The notes under the pieces were generated by a model. That model made no database searches. It was given only the letters and a program-made list of their open reading frames with translations, and had not been told where the DNA came from. Below are positions 34,319 through 39,389 of a DNA stretch of 39,389 nucleotides, piece by piece. The position numbers and the translations under genes are program-made. This stretch comes from Chloroflexota bacterium (GTDB lineage Bacteria; Chloroflexota; Anaerolineae; Caldilineales; Caldilineaceae), in NCBI GenBank assembly GCA_003451595.1, contig DMDA01000087.1, forward strand, positions 1 through 39,389, written 5' to 3'. Position 1 is the stretch's first letter. Each line of letters starts with the position of its first letter.

Positions 34319-37300
34319 ATGCGCAATCTACAATCGACTACCAGACATGGCGCAACTGCCCGTCGCACGCCGGAGACGCGCCTCACCATTGGCGCTCTCT
34401 TTGGCTGGCAGGTCTATGAACGCACCATGCTCATCGAGTATTACGGTGAGCTGATTCAGGGCATCATGCAGGCGGCGCAGGAACATCAATGCAACCTCCT
34501 GCTGGCGTGCGGCATGAGCCCGTCCTCTTTTCCTGTTACCCTGCGTCCGGCCTTGCCATTGCACATCCCCGGCGTCGATTTCGTGCCGGTGGGCGCCCAC
34601 AACACTGATGGCTTGATCATTTCTTATCCCCTGGTCGGCGAAATGGAAGCGGCTCTGCTGAATCACTTGCAGGCAACCCAATTTCCATTTGTCACGATCG
34701 GAGGGCTGCAAACCGCCGCTGCCGTACAGATCGACAATGCCTTTGGCGTGGAGCAGGCGCTGCTACACTTACGTGCGCACGGTCATACGCGTATCGCCTT
34801 TATCAGCGGTTTCTTGGGTGACAAAGAGGGGGACGGTGTGCAGCGATTGCGCACCTATCAGCGCTGTATGGCGAGCTGGGGGTTACCCGTTGACCCGCGT
34901 CTGATTGTCTGTGGCGATTATGCCGTTGATGGCGGCTACCGTGCTGTGCAAAGTTTGCTGCGAGATGGTGTTGAGTTTTCAGCGGTGATGGCGAGCGATG
35001 ATGGTTCTGCGATTGGCGCCATGCGCGCCATCCGGGAGGCGGGACTGGATATACCTGGAGATATTGCAGTCATCGGTTTCGACGACACGTTGCAGGCTGC
35101 GCTCAGTCAGCCGCCATTGACGACAGTGCGAACCGCTCCTTTCGAGTTGGGTCGGCAGGCGATGGAACTCCTGTTGCAGCGGCTGCGCGCACCGTCTCAA
35201 CCACTGGCCAGCGTGCGCTTCACACCGCGCCTGGTGCTGCGTCAGTCGTGCGGATGCATTGCCAACCAGGTGAAGCCATCCTTGCCGGCCACTCGGGTGG
35301 AGGCGACATTCCCCGACTCACAGACGCTAGTTGACGCCATGTCGCAGGCTGTTCTGCCCTTCACCCTGCACCTGCAACAAGATGAGGTGCTGGCGCTGTG
35401 TGATCGACTGGCGACTGCACTGTTGCGGGCGCTGGACAGCGGAGTCCCGACGCTTTTTTACGCCGAGATCGAGGATTTGCTACGCTTGGTGACGACGATT
35501 CGTGATGACGCCTACGCCTGGCGGTGGGCATTGGCGCACATGGACGCGGTGATGCGCCGTCATCCCCTGGCGGCGCCCCAACGCGCCCACTGCGATGAGT
35601 GGATCGCAACTGCGCGTGAAATGATTGCCGAAGCGATCCAGCGCCAGCATCGCACGTATCTGGAAACGCAGCGATTGCGCGCCAACCAAATGGGTCTGCT
35701 TAGTGCGCAGTTGTTGACGGCGCTCAGCGAGGAGCAAATCTACGCCGTTCTTGCTAGACAGGCGCCAGAGTTGGGCATCCGTCATCTGGCGATAGCCTTC
35801 TTTGAGCGCAACATCGAGGGTGTGCCTGAACGCGCGCAATTCCAGATCGTGGTTGGCAAACAGCAGTTTTACGGACGCCAGGCGCCGGAAGAATTCCCGC
35901 CCCGCGGCGTCTACGCCGATGCTGACCCTTTTGCCCTGGCGCTGTTGCCCTTGGGCGACGAGAGCGAAATCACCGGCTACACCGTTTTTGACGCTGCTCA
36001 ACTCGAGTCAGCAGGTGCGATTACGCAGCAGATCAAGGTAGCGCTCCGCATGGTGCGACTTTATCAGACTGCGCTGGACGGCTTGCAGGCAGCGGAGGAA
36101 GCGGGGCGGTTGAAGAGCCGTTTTCTGTCGATGGTCAGCCACGAACTGCAGACGCCACTGCGCGTCATCGTAGGGGACAGCGAACGCCTGCTGCAGGTGC
36201 TCCCTGAACAGGCTGCGCTGCAACGTATCGCAGGTAGCGCCCGTCATCTGGACGCCCTAGTTCGCGATATCCTTGATTTGAGCCGTGATGAGGTCGGTCA
36301 ACTCAAAGTGACACGCGAGGCGCTTGACCTGGCGGCAACGCTGAGCAGCGTCTTTGCGATCGGCGCTCAGTTGGCGCACGAAAAAGGGTTGGCCTGGCGT
36401 GTGGACATTCCGCCTGCGCTGCCGACAGTCTGGGCGGATTCGGCGCGCCTGCGTCAGATCGCGCTGAACCTGATCACCAATGCCGTCAAATACACGCCGG
36501 CTGGCAGCGTCAGGGTGACGCTCAGCGTGCATGACCAGGTTGTGAAGGTGGAGGTTCACGACACCGGAATAGGCGTGCCGCCAGAGGAACAGAAGTTGAT
36601 CTTCAGCGAGTTTTATCAATCCAGCCGCACGCAGTCCTCCCATGCCACCAGCCTGGGATTGGGTTTGGCGATCAGCAAGCGTCTGGTGGAAATGCATGGC
36701 GGTGAAATCGGCGTGCACTCCGACGGGCAGCATGGCGCCAGTTTCTTCTTTACCATGCCGATTCTGGGCGCCGAAGTGTCGCCAACGCCACCGTCCCTGG
36801 CTACTGTAGGTGCACTCTCTCCTCCCGCCTCAATTTTGCTGGTGGATGACGAACCACGCTTGCTGGCGATGCATGCCGACGCCATCCGTCAACAGATTCC
36901 CGGCGCCCTGGTGACTACGGCGGAGAGCGGCGTCCAGGCGCTGGAGAGGATGCGTCAACAGCCTCCCGATCTGGTTATGCTGGATCTGCGTATGCCGGGT
37001 CTGGATGGTTTTGGCGTCCTGGAGCAGATGCAGGCATCGGAGGCGACGCGCGCCATTCCGGTGATCATCCTCACAGGCCAGACGTTAGGCGAGGCGGATA
37101 TGGCGCGCCTGCGCGGGCGAGTGGAAGCAGTGCTCAGTAAGGGGCTGCTGCGCACCGACGAGGTGATGGCGCAATTGCGCAAGGCGCTGGCGTCGCGCGC
37201 TGACGCATTGCCAGGCGACATGCACGCGCTCATGCGTCGCGCTATCGCCTATATTCAGGAACACTTCGATGCGCCGTTGACGCGTGAAGAGGTGGCGCGC

Positions 37301-37546
37301 TATGTGGGCGTCAGCCCTGGTTACTTCTCACGCAGTTTTCGCAAAGAGGCGGGAGTTTCGTTTCAGGAATATCTTAACCGTTATCGCATCTATCAGGCGC
37401 GCATACTCCTTAGCGAAGGACGTAGCAGTGTGACCGAAGTGGCCTACTCGGTGGGCTTCCAAAATGTAAGTTACTTCTGCCAGGTATTTCGGCAGGAGGT
37501 GGGCGTCTCTCCGCGCATGTATCAGAAACACCCTCCCCGCCCCTGA
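34319..37546 (+). CDS. Hybrid sensor: LacI-type ligand domain, histidine kinase, receiver and AraC DNA-binding domain
   Basis: This 1,075-residue protein carries five parts. Residues about 20-315 match the LacI/GalR sugar-binding domain (IGALFGW, GLIISYP, ALLHLRAHGHTRIAFISG, DIAVIGFDD) without the LacI DNA-binding headpiece or a signal peptide, so sensing is cytoplasmic. A helical/GAF-like region (about 320-590) follows. The kinase has H608 (FLSMVSHELQTPL), N717 (LNLITNAVKYTP), DTGIG and GLGLAISKRL. The receiver has D843, D844 and phosphoacceptor D889 (VMLDLRMPGLDG). The AraC domain (about 972-1075) contains two helix-turn-helix motifs (LTREEVARYVGVSPGYFSR and VTEVAYSVGFQNVSYFCQ). All steps from ligand binding to DNA binding thus sit in one polypeptide. 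The GTG at 34304 is a less likely start. Confidence 0.92.
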   Translation: MRNLQSTTRHGATARRTPETRLTIGALFGWQVYERTMLIEYYGELIQGIMQAAQEHQCNLLLACGMSPSSFPVTLRPALPLHIPGVDFVPVGAHNTDGLIISYPLVGEMEAALLNHLQATQFPFVTIGGLQTAAAVQIDNAFGVEQALLHLRAHGHTRIAFISGFLGDKEGDGVQRLRTYQRCMASWGLPVDPRLIVCGDYAVDGGYRAVQSLLRDGVEFSAVMASDDGSAIGAMRAIREAGLDIPGDIAVIGFDDTLQAALSQPPLTTVRTAPFELGRQAMELLLQRLRAPSQPLASVRFTPRLVLRQSCGCIANQVKPSLPATRVEATFPDSQTLVDAMSQAVLPFTLHLQQDEVLALCDRLATALLRALDSGVPTLFYAEIEDLLRLVTTIRDDAYAWRWALAHMDAVMRRHPLAAPQRAHCDEWIATAREMIAEAIQRQHRTYLETQRLRANQMGLLSAQLLTALSEEQIYAVLARQAPELGIRHLAIAFFERNIEGVPERAQFQIVVGKQQFYGRQAPEEFPPRGVYADADPFALALLPLGDESEITGYTVFDAAQLESAGAITQQIKVALRMVRLYQTALDGLQAAEEAGRLKSRFLSMVSHELQTPLRVIVGDSERLLQVLPEQAALQRIAGSARHLDALVRDILDLSRDEVGQLKVTREALDLAATLSSVFAIGAQLAHEKGLAWRVDIPPALPTVWADSARLRQIALNLITNAVKYTPAGSVRVTLSVHDQVVKVEVHDTGIGVPPEEQKLIFSEFYQSSRTQSSHATSLGLGLAISKRLVEMHGGEIGVHSDGQHGASFFFTMPILGAEVSPTPPSLATVGALSPPASILLVDDEPRLLAMHADAIRQQIPGALVTTAESGVQALERMRQQPPDLVMLDLRMPGLDGFGVLEQMQASEATRAIPVIILTGQTLGEADMARLRGRVEAVLSKGLLRTDEVMAQLRKALASRADALPGDMHALMRRAIAYIQEHFDAPLTREEVARYVGVSPGYFSRSFRKEAGVSFQEYLNRYRIYQARILLSEGRSSVTEVAYSVGFQNVSYFCQVFRQEVGVSPRMYQKHPPRP

Positions 37547-37774
37547 TCGGAGTGCGCCGGTCTTCAGCAGGACCTATGCCAGTCAGGCATCCCCGCTACA
37601 CCTCATCACAAAATTGCTAACTCTGAGCACAATGTTGATAGCGTCGCGCGTCGTTTCAGCCTACACTGCGCGCATGTTGGTCATCGCGTCGCATGACCGG
37701 CGACCTACATTCACGCTATTAACCATTCACGTCATCAACAAGTCTTGCAATTTTATCCGAAAGGAGCTGTGTTC

Positions 37775-39389
37775 ATGTCATCGCGGTTGGTGCGCACCGG
37801 GGCAGGCATGTGTCTGCTCTTGTTATTTGTGTTGATTGCATCCTTTGTGTTAACGCGGCCTGGTCTGGCGGCAGGCGCCATCTATTACGTTGCCCCAACC
37901 GGCAATGACGCCAATCCTGGCACCGAAGCGCAACCCTGGCGCACGATCCAAAAGGCGGCGAACAGCGTCAATCCTGGCGATACGGTCTTTGTGCGCGGGG
38001 GTAGCTACAATGAAGTCGTGCTCTTGACGCGCTCTGGGACTGCCGACAATTACATCACCTTTCAGAATTATCCCGGCGAAACGCCCATCATCGACGGCGC
38101 CGGCAAGAGCAGCAGCGACTATTGGAACGGTCTGTTTGCCATCCGCGGCGTAAGCACCGCGAACCGTACGCAATATATCAAGGTCATCGGCTTGCGCGTG
38201 CAGAATAGCGGGAGCAACGCAGGATTTGGGATTTCCTGTTATTACTGCGCCAACGTTGAGATTCGCAACAACAAGACCTACAACACCTATCGCTCTGGCA
38301 TCGTCGTTGGCTATAGCGAGTCGGTCATCGTGGACGGCAACGACGTGGAGCGGGCGAATAACGGCGGTGAACAGGAGAATATCTCGATTCTGCGGGAGAG
38401 CAGTTTCGTGCAGGTGACCAACAATGTTGTGCACGACAACGGCAATGACGCCAATGGCGGCGAGGCGATCGACATTAAACAGGGCGCACATGACATCCTT
38501 GTGCGCGGCAACACGGTCTACAACAACTCGAAATTTGGCATTTATATTGACGCCTGGGACAAGCACACTTACAACATCCTGGTCGAACGCAATCGCATCT
38601 ACACCGTTGGCAAAGGCGGCGTGGCGATCGGCTCTGAATGTGGTGGCTTGTTGGAAAATGTGATCTTTACCAACAATCTGATCTACGGCAACACGCGTCA
38701 TGGCTTTGTCATCGGCATCTGGGGGGATGTATTCAGCCAGTGCGGCAGCCCGGCGCCGACGCCTGGCAACATCAATGGCATCAAGATTATCAACAATACA
38801 ATTGTCGGCAACGGCCAGGTTGGGATCATCTACATGCGCGATGCGGGCGTGCCGGTGCACCCAAACTTTGGCAATATCTACATCGCCAACAACATTATCT
38901 ACGATAACGGTCACAAGCCTGGCTCTCCCTATGGGGCGGGCAACTATGCTGGCTGCACGATCTCGCACAATGGAAATTCTGAGGTAGCCGGCTTCTTTAC
39001 CATCACCAACAACCTGCTACAGGGGCCGGCTGGTTACCCCGATTGCGACTGGGGCACAACGACCGAGATGCGGGGCGTCAACGTAACGACGGGCAACCCA
39101 CAGTTTGTGGGCAGCGGCGACTATCATCTGACCGCAGCTTCTCCCGCCATCGATACGGGCGTCATGGACAATGCGCCCGGCGACGACTTCGACGGCAACC
39201 CGCGACCGGTCAACGGCTTCTGGGATCTTGGGGCGTATGAGTTTCAGAGCGGCGGTGCGCCGACTGCCACCCCGACGGCGACATTACCGGCGCCTACCGC
39301 TACGTCTTTGCCAACGGCCACACCGTCCCCCTTTCCGCCTACACCTACCCCTACTGCGCTCCCGATGACGCCAACCAACACCCCAGTCC
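37775..39389 (+). CDS. Secreted parallel beta-helix protein (3' end outside window)
   Basis: The frame is open from the ATG at 37775 (AAGGAG 8 nt upstream) to the right edge, 538 residues. A signal peptide covers about residues 1-33 (LLLLFVLIASFVLTRPGLAAGA). Next comes YYVAPTGNDANPGTEAQPWRTI, the start of a pectate-lyase-like DUF1565 domain, then many beta-helix coils with Asn ladders (VEIRNNKTYNTYRSGIVVG, VIVDGNDVERANNGG, ILVRGNTVYNNSKFGIYI). Residues about 440-489 match a choice-of-anchor-type end (GSGDYHLTAASPAIDTG, then GAYEF). The visible C-terminus is a Thr/Pro linker, so another domain probably follows. It may bind or degrade extracellular polysaccharide; catalytic residues cannot be assigned. 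Confidence 0.88.
   Translation, partial: MSSRLVRTGAGMCLLLLFVLIASFVLTRPGLAAGAIYYVAPTGNDANPGTEAQPWRTIQKAANSVNPGDTVFVRGGSYNEVVLLTRSGTADNYITFQNYPGETPIIDGAGKSSSDYWNGLFAIRGVSTANRTQYIKVIGLRVQNSGSNAGFGISCYYCANVEIRNNKTYNTYRSGIVVGYSESVIVDGNDVERANNGGEQENISILRESSFVQVTNNVVHDNGNDANGGEAIDIKQGAHDILVRGNTVYNNSKFGIYIDAWDKHTYNILVERNRIYTVGKGGVAIGSECGGLLENVIFTNNLIYGNTRHGFVIGIWGDVFSQCGSPAPTPGNINGIKIINNTIVGNGQVGIIYMRDAGVPVHPNFGNIYIANNIIYDNGHKPGSPYGAGNYAGCTISHNGNSEVAGFFTITNNLLQGPAGYPDCDWGTTTEMRGVNVTTGNPQFVGSGDYHLTAASPAIDTGVMDNAPGDDFDGNPRPVNGFWDLGAYEFQSGGAPTATPTATLPAPTATSLPTATPSPFPPTPTPTALPMTPTNTPV

Noticed and set aside
37576..37590. ATGCC-AGTCA-GGCAT hairpin as terminator of the hybrid sensor gene
   Set aside because: The stem is only 5 bp and no T-run follows.
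37850..38968. 372-codon open frame on the minus strand opposite the beta-helix gene
   Set aside because: It mirrors the repeat structure of the secreted protein, which has a ribosome-binding site, signal peptide and family motifs on the + strand.

Overview
The window (39,389 bp, GC-rich, about 33 protein genes and one tRNA gene) looks like chromosomal DNA of a Chloroflexota bacterium, perhaps of the Caldilineae/Anaerolineae type. That placement is inferred from gene content and style: secreted proteins with Thr/Pro-rich TPTPT linkers, lipoproteins with a short basic N-terminus, FolE2 in place of classical FolE, and a stand-alone cytoplasmic LacI-like sensor fused to kinase, receiver and AraC domains. 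No rRNA, IS element, prophage or CRISPR array was seen. Most genes are ordinary housekeeping or metabolic genes; the unusual parts are fusions, splits, repeats and control sites.

Layout. 1-178: the 3' end of a + strand gene encoding a perfect decapeptide repeat. 312-4787 (minus): a histidine operon read hisA-Nudix fusion, hisF, hisI, hisE, nudC, then a VTT-family membrane protein. 5023-9505 (minus): a membrane protein, leucyl aminopeptidase, a class I/II aminotransferase and PhoU. 9745-10977 (minus): an exported beta-propeller protein. 11400-11472: tRNA-Lys(CUU) with its own promoter and terminator, facing a two-gene cassette (small protein plus zinc-hook SMC-like ATPase, 11557-13642). 13976-17289 (minus): lipoprotein hydrolase, acyl-CoA-binding protein, a small conserved protein, a PepT-like peptidase and a GNAT acetyltransferase. 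17354-18469 (+): tRNA-dihydrouridine synthase, overlapping tail to tail with a Gfo/Idh oxidoreductase. 19708-20967 (minus): an orphan sugar-binding lipoprotein.

21068-23767: a ferrous iron uptake operon, feoA - feoB(G domain) - feoB(permease), with FeoB split into two ORFs and a strong promoter carrying a palindromic operator. 23842-25842 (+): a radical SAM gene whose 5' end lies inside eight copies of a 13-bp repeat. 25845-27235 (minus): a sugar epimerase/isomerase followed by a membrane-protein pseudogene broken by one stop codon. 27297-28496 (+): rho. 28508-30224 (minus): an SH3 lipoprotein and a small membrane protein. 30409-34250 (+): alpha/beta hydrolase, then folB-folK-folE2 and an SDR, a pterin/folate group. 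34319-37546 (+): a 1,075-residue hybrid sensor. 37775-end (+): a secreted parallel beta-helix protein that runs off the window.

Themes. The histidine operon combines four pathway enzymes with two Nudix hydrolases, one fused to HisA. The iron operon shows promoter, operator and gene order clearly. The hybrid sensor beside a secreted beta-helix protein suggests carbohydrate sensing and use. Three genes lacking a Shine-Dalgarno sequence have a -10-like box exactly 6 nt before the ATG, suggesting leaderless transcription. The best candidates for something undescribed are the HisA-Nudix fusion, the decapeptide-repeat protein, the ATPase/small-protein pair beside tRNA-Lys, and the 13-bp start-codon repeat.
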